Below, piece by piece: positions 1 to 7,963 of a DNA stretch of 64,000 nt. How positions within the stretch are numbered: position 1 is the stretch's first letter; every line of letters begins with the position of its first letter. Made by a program: the position numbers and the translations under genes. The DNA comes from Paenibacillus tyrphae (GTDB taxonomy: Bacteria; Bacillota; Bacilli; Paenibacillales; NBRC-103111). The stretch covers positions 531,575-595,574 of the forward strand of contig NZ_JNVM01000006.1 in assembly GCF_000722545.1 (NCBI RefSeq), read 5' to 3'. Under the pieces are notes generated by a model. That model saw nothing but the letters and a program-made list of their open reading frames with translations. It made no database searches and was not told where the DNA came from.

Positions 1-716
1 GAAATTTGCAGCGCCATGATCGTGACGACCGGAATGAGCGAGTTGCGGAACGCATGCTTGTAAATGACAAGCTTCTCGGCTACGCCCTTGCTGCGGGCGG
101 TTCGAATGTAATCCTGTCCCAAAATTTCCAGCATACTGGAGCGGATCAAACGCGTCATTTCGGCGGCGATCCCCGTGCCGAGCGTCACCGCGGGCAGGAC
201 CAGATGCAGCAGCGTGCCGCGGCCGGACACCGGGAACATCCCCAAATTCACGGAGAAGAGAAGAATAAACATAATGCCGAGCCAAAAATGCGGCATCGCC
301 TTGCCGAGCACCGCCGCTCCGGTAGCGAACACGTCCCAGAACGAATTGCGCTTGGTCGCGGAAATGATGCCGAGCGGAATGGCGATAACCGTCGCGACAA
401 GCATCGCCGCAGCCGCAAGCTCGAACGTCGCCGGCAGCCGATCCAGCACGATCGGCAGCGCAGGCTGGTGGTAGCGGAACGAATTGCCGAAGTCCCCTTG
501 TACCAATTGCGCCATAAATTTGAAATATTGAACGTACAGCGGCTGGTCTAGGCCGAGCGCCGCGGTCAGCGCCCTACGGTCTTCGTCCGTCGCCGTGTCC
601 GGAAGCATCAGCGTGACCGGATCTCCGGAGACGTGGACGAGCAGGAACACGATCAGGGAGATCAGAAACAGCACGGGGATGAACTGCATAATCGACTTCA
701 CGAAAAATTGCCTCAC
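1..716 (-). CDS. DppB-family peptide ABC transporter permease (partial, C-terminus outside window)
   Basis: This is an inner-membrane permease of a dipeptide/oligopeptide importer. The frame opens at a GTG (714-716) with GGGAGG six bases upstream, reads MRQFFVKSIMQFIPVLFLIS and continues open to base 1. One hydrophobic helix at residues 10-28 is followed by an extracellular segment with GDFGNSFRY, then the permease core with LPATFELAAAAM and the conserved EAA-like loop AEMTRLIRSSMLEILGQDYI followed by TARSKG, all typical of DppB/OppB. About 238 residues of an expected 305-340 are visible. It is the third gene of a minus-strand operon behind the M20 peptidase and the binding protein; a DppC-type partner and ATPases probably follow beyond the window edge. 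Confidence 0.93.
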   Translation of the reverse strand, partial: MRQFFVKSIMQFIPVLFLISLIVFLLVHVSGDPVTLMLPDTATDEDRRALTAALGLDQPLYVQYFKFMAQLVQGDFGNSFRYHQPALPIVLDRLPATFELAAAAMLVATVIAIPLGIISATKRNSFWDVFATGAAVLGKAMPHFWLGIMFILLFSVNLGMFPVSGRGTLLHLVLPAVTLGTGIAAEMTRLIRSSMLEILGQDYIRTARSKGVAEKLVIYKHAFRNSLIPVVTIMALQI

Positions 717-790
717 GGTGTACCTCCCAAGGACAGGATGGAATGACAAAGGGGTCTGCGACTGAGACCCCTCGAACAAGTTAGGTTAGC

Positions 791-2329
791 CTACTTCAAA
801 ATAATTTCGTCCGCATATGTGATTTCGTCGATTCTCGGAGTAAATTCTATGCGTTTGTTGATGCCGTAGTTCGCGCCCAATTGCAGCAATGGAATTTGCG
901 GACGGTCCTTGGCTAAAATGTCCTGTGCCTGCTGGAACTGCTTCTCCCGCTCCTGGGCGTTCATATTTTTCTCTGCGTCGCTCAGCAGCTTCATCACTTC
1001 GGGATTGTTGTACCCTGTATCCGGTTTCAGACGCTTGTACAGCAGCGCGGCGTCGAACATCGAGTTGGAGTACGCGACAAGGAACATATCGCCGGTCGTA
1101 CCGGCATTGCGTTTTTCGTTGAATTTGCTCGATTCCAAAATTTCCATCTTCACCTTGATGCCGACCTCTTCCAGCATCGCCGCGATCAGCTCCGACGTTT
1201 CCTTATCCTTGAGCGACTTACCTACCGAGCCGGTGAAGCTGATCGTAAGACCGTTTTCAAAACCGGCTTCCTTCAGCAGCTGCTTGGCGCGCTCGGGATT
1301 GTAGTTCGACTTGCCGAACAAATCCGGCTTCGCTCCGAAGATGCCCGGGATAATCGGCGTCAGCGTTTCTTTGCCGTCGCCTTCGAACAGGCTGTCGATA
1401 ATCGCTTTTTTGTTAATCGCCAGATCGATGGCCTCGCGCACGCGCGGATCGGCCGTCGGGCCGCTTGTCGTACGCAGCGACAGCAGCATGACGCGTGTCG
1501 TCGGACCGCTGATCGTCTGAGTCGAGTTGACGTTGTTAATCCGTTTCATATCGGTCGGCGGAATCTGCACCGCGATGTCGACTCCGTCGGTCAGCAGCTC
1601 GGAGACCCGTGTCGCTTCCTCCGGAATCGAGCGGAACACCAGCTTGTCCCATTTCCCTTTTTCGCCGAAATAATCGTCGTTTTTCACCAGAACAACGCGG
1701 TCGTCGCGAATCCATTCGGAGAATTTGTACGGGCCGGTGCCGACAGGCTTTTTAAGAAACTCGTCCCAGCCTTTTTCCTGAATATATTTGGACGGCAGCA
1801 TGCTGGAGCCGAGGCGGGACAGGCGCGACAGCAGAACCGGCTCCACTTCGTGGGTAATGACGTCGGCCGTCAAATCGTCGACCACCTTCACTTCCTTGAT
1901 CTGCTTGTAGTTGCCGTTCTCCACCAGCTTGGCGTCTTGGGCGACGCGCTCCAGCGAAAATTTCACGTCGGCCGCCGTAAACGGATCGCCGTTCTGGAAT
2001 TTGACGCCCGGGCGCAATTTGAACCGCCAGGTGGTCGGGTTCACATTTTCCCACGATACGGCCAGATCGGGCTGAAATTTGCCTTCTCGGTCCCGCTTGA
2101 CCAAGTAGTTGAACATGTTGACGTGAACCGACTCCGTGCTCGTAAAGCCATGGTTGTGGACGTCGAAGCCGAGAATGTCGCCGCTTCGGGCAATGGTCAG
2201 CACCTTCTCCTTCGCTTTTCCGCTCCCCTGCTGCCCGCCTGCGCCCGCCGCATCCGGTTTGCTGCAGCCGGCAAGGCCGACCGACAACGCAAGAACCAGC
2301 GCCAAACTGATGGATGTAAACCTTTTCAC
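791..2329 (-). CDS. Oligopeptide-binding lipoprotein of an ABC importer (SBP_bac_5 family)
   Basis: An extracellular, lipid-anchored solute-binding protein of 512 residues, the usual DppA/OppA length. The N-terminus has a lysine/arginine start, a hydrophobic core and the lipobox LAGC (Cys22), then a Gly-rich linker. The body carries family hallmarks: FLALKP-type sequence WRFKLRPGVKFQNGDPFTAADV near residues 100-120, PVGTGPYKF near 195 and DPRVREAIDLAINK near 300. It sits 21 bp downstream of the M20 dipeptidase and 74 bp before the DppB-like permease, so import and cleavage of peptides are probably coupled. The exact ligand cannot be read from sequence; a dipeptide or a modified amino acid is likely from the neighbour. 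Confidence 0.93.
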   Translation of the reverse strand: MKRFTSISLALVLALSVGLAGCSKPDAAGAGGQQGSGKAKEKVLTIARSGDILGFDVHNHGFTSTESVHVNMFNYLVKRDREGKFQPDLAVSWENVNPTTWRFKLRPGVKFQNGDPFTAADVKFSLERVAQDAKLVENGNYKQIKEVKVVDDLTADVITHEVEPVLLSRLSRLGSSMLPSKYIQEKGWDEFLKKPVGTGPYKFSEWIRDDRVVLVKNDDYFGEKGKWDKLVFRSIPEEATRVSELLTDGVDIAVQIPPTDMKRINNVNSTQTISGPTTRVMLLSLRTTSGPTADPRVREAIDLAINKKAIIDSLFEGDGKETLTPIIPGIFGAKPDLFGKSNYNPERAKQLLKEAGFENGLTISFTGSVGKSLKDKETSELIAAMLEEVGIKVKMEILESSKFNEKRNAGTTGDMFLVAYSNSMFDAALLYKRLKPDTGYNNPEVMKLLSDAEKNMNAQEREKQFQQAQDILAKDRPQIPLLQLGANYGINKRIEFTPRIDEITYADEIILK

Positions 2330-2349
2330 AAATGTGTCCCCCTTCAGGA

Positions 2350-3699
2350 TTACTCTTGGATGGAAAAGTCTTCGATAATGGCCGCGATATGCTTGATGCC
2401 TTGGATATAATCCTCGACGGCGATATTTTCATTCGGGGCATGGTTATTCGAAGCAAAATGCCCGACCCCGACGGAAACTGCAGGAATGCCGATGCGCTGG
2501 CACAAAATGTACATTGGGCCGGTCGCGGGCGACATCGGCTTCAGCGTCGGCTCCGTCCCGTAGACCTGCTTGGCCGTCCGGACGACCGACCGCGCCAGAG
2601 CGTTATCGAGCGGCGTACGGGCCGGATACGTCATCGTATACGGAATCGCTTCGATATCGGCGAAGCCGTGCTCGTCCAGGTGCCGGCGCAGAAGCCGGAA
2701 TATTTCGAACGGGTCCTGGTTGGGCACGAGACGAAAATCCAGCTTCACTCTCGCTTCGGACGGCAGGACCGTCTTCTTGCCCTGGCCGGTATAGCCCGAT
2801 TGAAACCCGCACACGGTACAGGTCGGCTGGTAAATCAGCTTTTCTTTCAGCGGCAGACCGGACAGCCCGAGGACGAACGAGTCCAGACCGAACTTCTCCA
2901 AAGTGCTTTCTTCGTCGTAATCCATTTGCTTGAGCACTTCGATGTCCGTTTCGGACAAGGTAGCCACCTTATCGTAAAAGCCTTTGATATGTATGCGTTC
3001 GTCCGGCGTTTTGAGCGTGTTCAGCGCCCAGATTAACCGCCAGGCCGGATTTTCGATGACGGCCGCGTGCGAGGAATGCATCTCCGTATTCGCCCCCCGG
3101 CACACGAGCTCGACGTAGCACATGCCTTTTACCCCGAAGCTAGCCTGCAGGCTGCCGTCCGCGTTCTTGTAGCCGAACTCCCAGATGCAGCCGTCCGCTT
3201 GCACAAGCTCCCTGTGCCCGTCGACGAATTCGCGGAGATGCAGGCTGCCGATCTCTTCTTCGCCCTCAATAACGAACTTCACATTCAGCGGAAGCCCGCC
3301 CCGCACCGCCGTATAGGCATGCACCGCAGCGAGCCGGGCGGTCAAATTGCCTTTGTTGTCTGTGACCCCCCGGGCATAGATGCGTCCGTCCCGGATTTCG
3401 GCGGCAAAAGGCGGCGAGTCCCACAGCTCCACCGGGTCTTCCGGCTGCACATCGTAGTGGTTATAAAAAGAGAGCGTTTTCTTTTTATCGTTTGCAAACT
3501 CGCCATAAACGACCGGGTAGCCGGAAGTGTCGATCCGCTTCGCGCGGCCGCCGATCTCCCGGATCAGCCCCTCCACCATCTTCGCGGTTTCCGCCATCCC
3601 CCGGTTTTGCGCCGCAACGCTCGGCTGGCGGCATAACGCCTGCAACCAGCGGATGTACTCGTCCTGGTGCCGCTCGATATAGTCAAAGACGTCCTGCAA
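2350..3699 (-). CDS. M20-family dipeptidase / metallopeptidase
   Basis: A cytoplasmic, two-zinc peptidase of 449 residues. Metal-site signatures are intact: FYNHYDVQPEDP (His and Asp), ARGVTDNKGN (bridging Asp), EGEEEIGS (general base plus metal Glu) and the C-terminal VGHFASNNHAPNE (His). The insertion after the third motif is the M20 dimerisation/lid domain. The start is a TTG at 3697-3699 behind GGGGGTGG. It is first in a minus-strand operon with a peptide-binding protein and permease, so it probably hydrolyses the imported peptide. Its promoter (TTGACA at 3776-3781, TTATAG at 3753-3758) is followed immediately by a tandem repeat that looks like an operator for the divergent regulator. CNDP-like dipeptidase is the closest functional guess. 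Confidence 0.9.
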   Translation of the reverse strand: MQDVFDYIERHQDEYIRWLQALCRQPSVAAQNRGMAETAKMVEGLIREIGGRAKRIDTSGYPVVYGEFANDKKKTLSFYNHYDVQPEDPVELWDSPPFAAEIRDGRIYARGVTDNKGNLTARLAAVHAYTAVRGGLPLNVKFVIEGEEEIGSLHLREFVDGHRELVQADGCIWEFGYKNADGSLQASFGVKGMCYVELVCRGANTEMHSSHAAVIENPAWRLIWALNTLKTPDERIHIKGFYDKVATLSETDIEVLKQMDYDEESTLEKFGLDSFVLGLSGLPLKEKLIYQPTCTVCGFQSGYTGQGKKTVLPSEARVKLDFRLVPNQDPFEIFRLLRRHLDEHGFADIEAIPYTMTYPARTPLDNALARSVVRTAKQVYGTEPTLKPMSPATGPMYILCQRIGIPAVSVGVGHFASNNHAPNENIAVEDYIQGIKHIAAIIEDFSIQE

Positions 3700-3729
3700 G
3701 AATAACCACCCCCGATTTAGTGGAAAAAT

Positions 3730-3750
3730 TCCCTTAATAGTCCCTTAATA
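3730..3750. promoter_or_regulatory. Tandem operator-like repeat between M20 operon and its regulator
   Basis: TCCCTTAATA occurs twice, at 3730-3739 and 3741-3750, with an 11-bp period, so both copies face the same side of the helix. The repeat lies just downstream of the minus-strand -10 (3753-3758) and covers the plus-strand -35 (TTAATA, 3745-3750). A near copy is found at the promoter of the second M20 gene (6685-6700). A repressor bound here would block both divergent promoters. Confidence 0.6.
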
Positions 3751-3781
3751 AACTATAAAACATGTGCTATGATAGTGTCAA
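3745..3781. promoter_or_regulatory. Overlapping divergent promoters
   Basis: Minus strand: TTGACA (3776-3781), 17-bp spacer, TTATAG (3753-3758) for the M20 operon. Plus strand: TTAATA (3745-3750), 17-bp spacer, TATGAT (3768-3773) for the regulator. The plus-strand -10 covers the first possible ATG (3769), which argues that translation of the regulator begins further downstream. Confidence 0.6.
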
Positions 3782-3885
3782 CAAATAAAAATCGATCCGG
3801 ACCCGCATTTCAGAAGGATTTTTACAGGCTGCTCCGAAACTGGAATAGGTCCGGCATTTTACATTCGGAAAGGACATCAAACGAT

Positions 3886-5196
3886 ATGATTGCCAGAGTT
3901 GGAGCCGTCGGCCCGAAAGATTCGATCGACCTGATTCGCGAGATCGGCCAAGAGTTTCAAGACCGGTTGACGATCGTTCCGTTCGTCTATCAGAACGTAA
4001 GCGAAACGGCGAATATCGTCCGGCGCGAAGAACATCACATTGACCTATGGGTATTTTCGGGACAAGCCCCTTACGCGATCGCTCAGGAGCAGAACATTAA
4101 GCAAACGGCGCTTTTCCCGCAGTTAAACGGGTCCTCCCTGACGAAGGTGCTGCTCGAAATCGTATACCGCGACCGGCTGCAGCTCGGGCGTGTCAGCTTC
4201 GATACGATCCTGCCGGAGCATTTCTACGAAACCTGCGCGGAGTCGGATCTGGCTTACGACGCCATTCCGCTGCTGTCGTATACCGGCTTCAAGCCGACCG
4301 AAGAGCTGGTCGCCTACCACTCCGGACTGTTCGCTCAAGGCAAGGTCGACGCCTGCGCCACCTGCTTGAGCCGGGTGTACGAGGAGCTGAAGTCGCGGGG
4401 CATTCCCGTATACCGGATTACACCCAACCGGATGACGATCCGCACGATGCTCCATCTGGCCAGCACCGCGGGCGAAACCATGCATTTCAAAAAATCGCAA
4501 ATCGCGGTCATGTTCATCGATATCGAGGAACCGGAAAAGCTGATCGGGCAAAACAAAAGCTCCTACGACGTGCGCCGTCTGGACCTCCAGCTTCAAGAGA
4601 CGATTCTGGGCCATGTCGAGGCGCTGTCCGGCTCCTTCGTCGCCCTCGGCAACGGCAAATATATCGTCTTCACGACCCGGGGAGCGTTCGAAACGGCCGA
4701 GGAGAGCGCCCATCCTTCCGTGCTGCTCGAAAAAATCGCCTTGCTCACCGACCTGAAAACGAACATTGGCATCGGATTCGGCGTCACCGCGCTGGCTGCC
4801 GAACGCAATGCGCAGATCGCCCTGCAGCATGCCAAAAAAATCGGCAACTTCTGCGCCATTCTGGTCACCGACACGGGAGATATCGAAGGTCCCCTGCGGC
4901 AGACCGGCAGCATCAACTTCAACTATCGGACGGAAGATATCAAGATAAGCGAGCTGCTGAAAAGAGCGGGCGTGACGATCACGACCTACAACAAGCTGCT
5001 GTCCGTCCAAAAAAACTTGGGGCAAAATTCGATCAGCGCCCCCGACATCGCCGAATGGCTCGGCATGACCAAGCGGAACGCGCGCCGCATCCTCGGCGAC
5101 TTGGAAGAGCACGGCCTCGTCGAGCTCATCGGCGAGGAAGCGCCGACCAGCCGCGGCCGTCCGCGCAAAATATTCCGCGTCAAGGAGCTGCACTAA
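3886..5196 (+). CDS. Transcriptional regulator with sensor, degenerate cyclase-like and winged-helix domains
   Basis: A cytoplasmic regulator of about 436 residues. The open frame extends to 3769, but that ATG lies inside the promoter -10, so the ATG at 3886 behind AAAGGA is preferred. Residues 1-190 look like a ligand-sensing domain. Residues 190-350 have a GGDEF/nucleotide-cyclase-like fold pattern (IAVMFIDIEEPEKL, later GSFVALGNGKYIVFTT) but no GGDEF signature, so catalysis is not expected. The last 80 residues are a winged helix: SAPDIAEWLGMTKRNARRIL then LEEHGLVE and the wing RGRPRK. Transcribed divergently from the M20/peptide-uptake operon; it probably controls that operon, itself and the amidohydrolase at 5334-6629. 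The ligand is unknown. Confidence 0.72.
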   Translation: MIARVGAVGPKDSIDLIREIGQEFQDRLTIVPFVYQNVSETANIVRREEHHIDLWVFSGQAPYAIAQEQNIKQTALFPQLNGSSLTKVLLEIVYRDRLQLGRVSFDTILPEHFYETCAESDLAYDAIPLLSYTGFKPTEELVAYHSGLFAQGKVDACATCLSRVYEELKSRGIPVYRITPNRMTIRTMLHLASTAGETMHFKKSQIAVMFIDIEEPEKLIGQNKSSYDVRRLDLQLQETILGHVEALSGSFVALGNGKYIVFTTRGAFETAEESAHPSVLLEKIALLTDLKTNIGIGFGVTALAAERNAQIALQHAKKIGNFCAILVTDTGDIEGPLRQTGSINFNYRTEDIKISELLKRAGVTITTYNKLLSVQKNLGQNSISAPDIAEWLGMTKRNARRILGDLEEHGLVELIGEEAPTSRGRPRKIFRVKELH

Positions 5197-5215
5197 TCGT
5201 TCGCCGCAACCGCTA

Positions 5216-5260
5216 CCGCCCGCCAACGGCGCTTACGCACGGCGCCGCTTTCGCGGGCGG
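5216..5260. terminator. Hairpin between convergent genes
   Basis: CCGCCCGC (5216-5223) pairs perfectly with GCGGGCGG (5253-5260), with further GC pairing in the loop (GGCGC repeats). It sits between the stops of the regulator (5196) and the minus-strand amidohydrolase (5334). No clear U-tract follows on either strand, so it may be a weak or factor-assisted terminator. Confidence 0.4.
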
Positions 5261-5333
5261 ACGGTCAGGTTAGCGCTTTCATAGAATAACACACCCGATT
5301 TGTCCCCGCCTGGACCCCTTCTTCTTAGACTCA

Positions 5334-6629
5334 TCAGTCCTGACATGCCAATACAAGCCGGACCAAAATTTCCGTCCCGATCAGCAGCACGTCCTCGTCA
5401 AAATCGAAGCGGACCTGATGGTGCCCGTCGGTCAGCGGCGAGCCGAACAGCAAGTAAGACGCTTGACCGCCCTGCTTCTGCACGCGGTTCATCATATAGA
5501 CCACATCCTCCGAGCCGCCTAAATCCATTCTCGGCACGAAAGACTTGACACTGCCCATCTTCTCCGCTTCCTGCCGGATGAGCGGAATTAACCCGGGACT
5601 GCTCTCGGCTCCCGGCGCTTCGCCGACGATCTCCCATTCGCAGGCGACGTCGTGCAATTTGGCCGTCTGCTCCAGAATGCGGATCGTCTCCTCTTTCATA
5701 AAATCGTTCAGCTCGGTCGTCTCGCCGCGCGTTTCCAGCTCCATCACCGCTTTGTCGGCTACGATGTTACGGCCCGAGCCCGCTTTGAGCGTGCCGACGT
5801 TAATCCGGGTCGCCCCTTCGCTGTGGCGGCTGATGCCATTCAAATGCACAATCGCCGAGGCCGCGGCCAGCAGGGCATTGCGCCCTTCCTCCGGAGCCGC
5901 GCCCGCATGGGCCGCTTTGCCGGTGAAGACGGCGTTGATCTTGGTCGTCGCCAAGAAGCCTCCGACCGCGCCGACGATTTCGCCCAGCATTTTGCTTCGG
6001 AAGGCGATGTGGCCGCCGAACAAATAATCCACGCCGTCGAGCCATCCGGCATCGACCATCGCTTTGGCCCCGCGGCTGCCCTCCTCGGCAGGCTGGAACA
6101 GCAGGCGGATTTCTCCGGTCAGGCGTTCCTTGCATCCCGCCAGCAGCTCCGCCACGCCAAGCCCGATCGCTGCATGTCCGTCATGCCCGCAGGCGTGCAT
6201 CATGTTCTCGTGGCGCGAAGCGAAGCCTTCCCGGACGGGACGGTGGTCGGCGGCGGCGCACTCCGTCAGGTCGTTGGAATCGATGTCGAAGCGCAGCGCT
6301 ATGACAGGTCCCGGCTTCCCCGTCCGAATGACTCCTACGACGGCCGTATGACCGTCCCGCATCCGTTCGACCCAGCGCGGATCGGCCCCTTCCTCAATCG
6401 CTCTGTTCTCGTGGTACCACAGCACTTCGGGCTGGGGAACGCCCATGCGCGAAGCGGATTTGCACGCTTCCTCCCGCACGTGAACATGGTACCCCAACCG
6501 GCTCAATTGTTCCGCGATAATCGCCGCCGTGCGGTATTCCACCCAGCCCGATTCGGGGTACATGTGAAAGTCCCGCCTTCTTTGTATGAGCTTGCTTTTG
6601 ATGCGCAGCACTTCCTGACTGATGTCCAT
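5334..6629 (-). CDS. M20D amidohydrolase, AbgA-like
   Basis: A cytoplasmic zinc amidohydrolase of about 431 residues that splits N-acyl or aminoacyl amides. The fold is M20D: residue stretch HACGHDGHAAIGLGVAELL supplies the Cys/His metal ligands, FQPAEEGSRGA the catalytic Glu pair, and GGSEDVVYM replaces the usual C-terminal metal motif. The N-terminal RRRDFHMYPESGWVEYRTA is characteristic of p-aminobenzoyl-glutamate hydrolase subunit A, the best functional match. The start at 6629 (MDISQE) follows GGAGAGG; an in-frame ATG at 6668 has no good binding site and lies close to the operator. It faces the regulator tail-to-tail and carries that regulator's probable operator, so it likely belongs to the same regulon. 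Confidence 0.87.
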   Translation of the reverse strand: MDISQEVLRIKSKLIQRRRDFHMYPESGWVEYRTAAIIAEQLSRLGYHVHVREEACKSASRMGVPQPEVLWYHENRAIEEGADPRWVERMRDGHTAVVGVIRTGKPGPVIALRFDIDSNDLTECAAADHRPVREGFASRHENMMHACGHDGHAAIGLGVAELLAGCKERLTGEIRLLFQPAEEGSRGAKAMVDAGWLDGVDYLFGGHIAFRSKMLGEIVGAVGGFLATTKINAVFTGKAAHAGAAPEEGRNALLAAASAIVHLNGISRHSEGATRINVGTLKAGSGRNIVADKAVMELETRGETTELNDFMKEETIRILEQTAKLHDVACEWEIVGEAPGAESSPGLIPLIRQEAEKMGSVKSFVPRMDLGGSEDVVYMMNRVQKQGGQASYLLFGSPLTDGHHQVRFDFDEDVLLIGTEILVRLVLACQD

Positions 6630-6684
6630 CGGTTTATAATCCTCTCCTGTGCGAAACCTGACTGGCATTTTATTAACGGAATAA

Positions 6685-6735
6685 TTCCTTAATAGTTCCC
6701 AATTAAAATATAAAATTTAATACCGCTTCTGTCAA
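6685..6735 (-). promoter_or_regulatory. Promoter and operator of the AbgA-like gene
   Basis: On the minus strand TTGACA (6730-6735), a 17-bp spacer and TATATT (6707-6712) are followed by GGGAACTATTAAGGAA (6685-6700), which matches the repeat downstream of the M20 operon -10 at 3730-3750 in sequence and position. The -35 lies in the loop of the hairpin at 6719-6749. Confidence 0.6.
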
Positions 6736-6749
6736 CAAGAAGCGGTATT
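6719..6749 (-). terminator. Hairpin downstream of the MFS gene
   Basis: AATACCGCTTC (6719-6729) and GAAGCGGTATT (6739-6749) form a perfect 11-bp stem with a 9-base loop, 18 bases after the stop of the MFS gene at 6767. The following minus-strand sequence is AT-rich (AAATTTTATATTTT). The loop contains the -35 hexamer of the next gene. Confidence 0.65.
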
Positions 6750-6766
6750 ATCCGGGAAGCCAGTTA

Positions 6767-7933
6767 TTATTTTTGCTTTCCAGCCAAGAGAGAGAGTAAA
6801 AACGAGGCTGCGGCGAGTACCAAACCCAAAATAGCGACCCCCGGCCATCCTGCCAAATTCCAAGCGGCGCTGCTTGCGGCCGATCCAAAGGCGCCGAACA
6901 GAAAAAGGCCCGTCATATAGACGGTATTGATCCGGCTGTGCGCACCGGGCTCTAGAGCAAAAATGACCGACTGATGGGAAACCATCGCCGTCTGAACGCC
7001 CGCATCCATCAGCGCCACCCCCAGGCCCAGTCCCGGGATCGTCGGGTAAACGGCAAAAAGCGCAAATCCCGCCAGCGTCAATAAAGCGCCAAGCCCCCGA
7101 GTGCTGCCCGGGCCGCGTTTATCGGCGATACGTCCGGCAAGCGGAGCAGCCAATATTCCCGCGAGTCCAATGATTCCGAAGAGTCCGGCCACATCGCTGC
7201 CTAAATGATAAGGAGGTCCTTGCAGCAGCAGGGATAGCGTAGCCCAAAAAGCGGAAAAGCCGGCGAACAGGGCACCCTGAGCGACAACGGCCCGCCGCAA
7301 TTGGGGATACGACCGGACCAGTTGGACAAGCGAAAGCATCAGGCGTTTGTAAGAGTATGTTTTCTCTGGCTTGAATCGCGGCAGTTTTACGGCAAGCATC
7401 GCGCCGATTGCCACAGCGATACCCGCGCCCAAGAAGTACATGGCGCGCCAGCCAAAGTGCTCACCCACCAAACCGCTCAACGTCCTGGCAAGCAAAACGC
7501 CCGCAAGTAAACCGCCCATGACCGTCCCTACCATACGGCCCCGCACTTCCGGCGGCGCCAGCTCCGCGGCAAGCGGAATGATGTGCTGCGCGATCGTGGC
7601 GCTCGCCCCAACTACAACGGACGCCACCAGCAACAGCAACGGGGATGGAGCCAAAGCCGCTGCGACGAGAGCGAGAACCAGCCCCGCCGTTTGCCATAAA
7701 ATCAGCTTCCTTCGGTCAAGCGTATCGCCAAGCGGAACAAGAAGCACCAGGCCAAGCGCGAAGCCGAGCTGGGTTGCGGCCGGAATGAAGCTTACGCTGT
7801 TGGCGCCCTCGCCATAGCTATGGGCCATATGCCCTAACAAAGGTTGGTTGTAATAAATATTTGCGTTGGAGAAACCTGCGGCTGCGGCCAAAAACAAGGT
7901 AAGACCACGGATGCCCCGCCCCTTATCGCTCAT
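6767..7933 (-). CDS. MFS transporter, 12-helix drug/metabolite efflux type
   Basis: A 388-residue integral membrane protein with about 12 hydrophobic helices. The first loop has the signature NIYYNQPLLGHMAH, and the loop 2-3 motif is GDTLDRRKLILW, a variant of the MFS motif A; RIADKRG marks the equivalent loop in the second half. This subgroup (YcaD/AraJ-like proton-coupled exporters) usually extrudes drugs or metabolites. It lies 30 bp downstream of the EthD-domain gene and is probably co-transcribed with it under the ArsR regulator at 9147. The substrate is not shown by the sequence; a toxic organic compound modified or sensed by its neighbours is a reasonable inference. Confidence 0.88.
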   Translation of the reverse strand: MSDKGRGIRGLTLFLAAAAGFSNANIYYNQPLLGHMAHSYGEGANSVSFIPAATQLGFALGLVLLVPLGDTLDRRKLILWQTAGLVLALVAAALAPSPLLLLVASVVVGASATIAQHIIPLAAELAPPEVRGRMVGTVMGGLLAGVLLARTLSGLVGEHFGWRAMYFLGAGIAVAIGAMLAVKLPRFKPEKTYSYKRLMLSLVQLVRSYPQLRRAVVAQGALFAGFSAFWATLSLLLQGPPYHLGSDVAGLFGIIGLAGILAAPLAGRIADKRGPGSTRGLGALLTLAGFALFAVYPTIPGLGLGVALMDAGVQTAMVSHQSVIFALEPGAHSRINTVYMTGLFLFGAFGSAASSAAWNLAGWPGVAILGLVLAAASFLLSLLAGKQK

Positions 7934-7963
7934 ATTGCCTTCCCCTTTCTTTGCCGGGGCGGA

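Noticed and set aside
6..551. Long plus-strand frame (181 codons) at the left edge
   Set aside because: It is the antisense of a clear DppB-type permease on the minus strand that starts with GTG at 716; its own translation is rich in Arg/His/Gln and has no family features.
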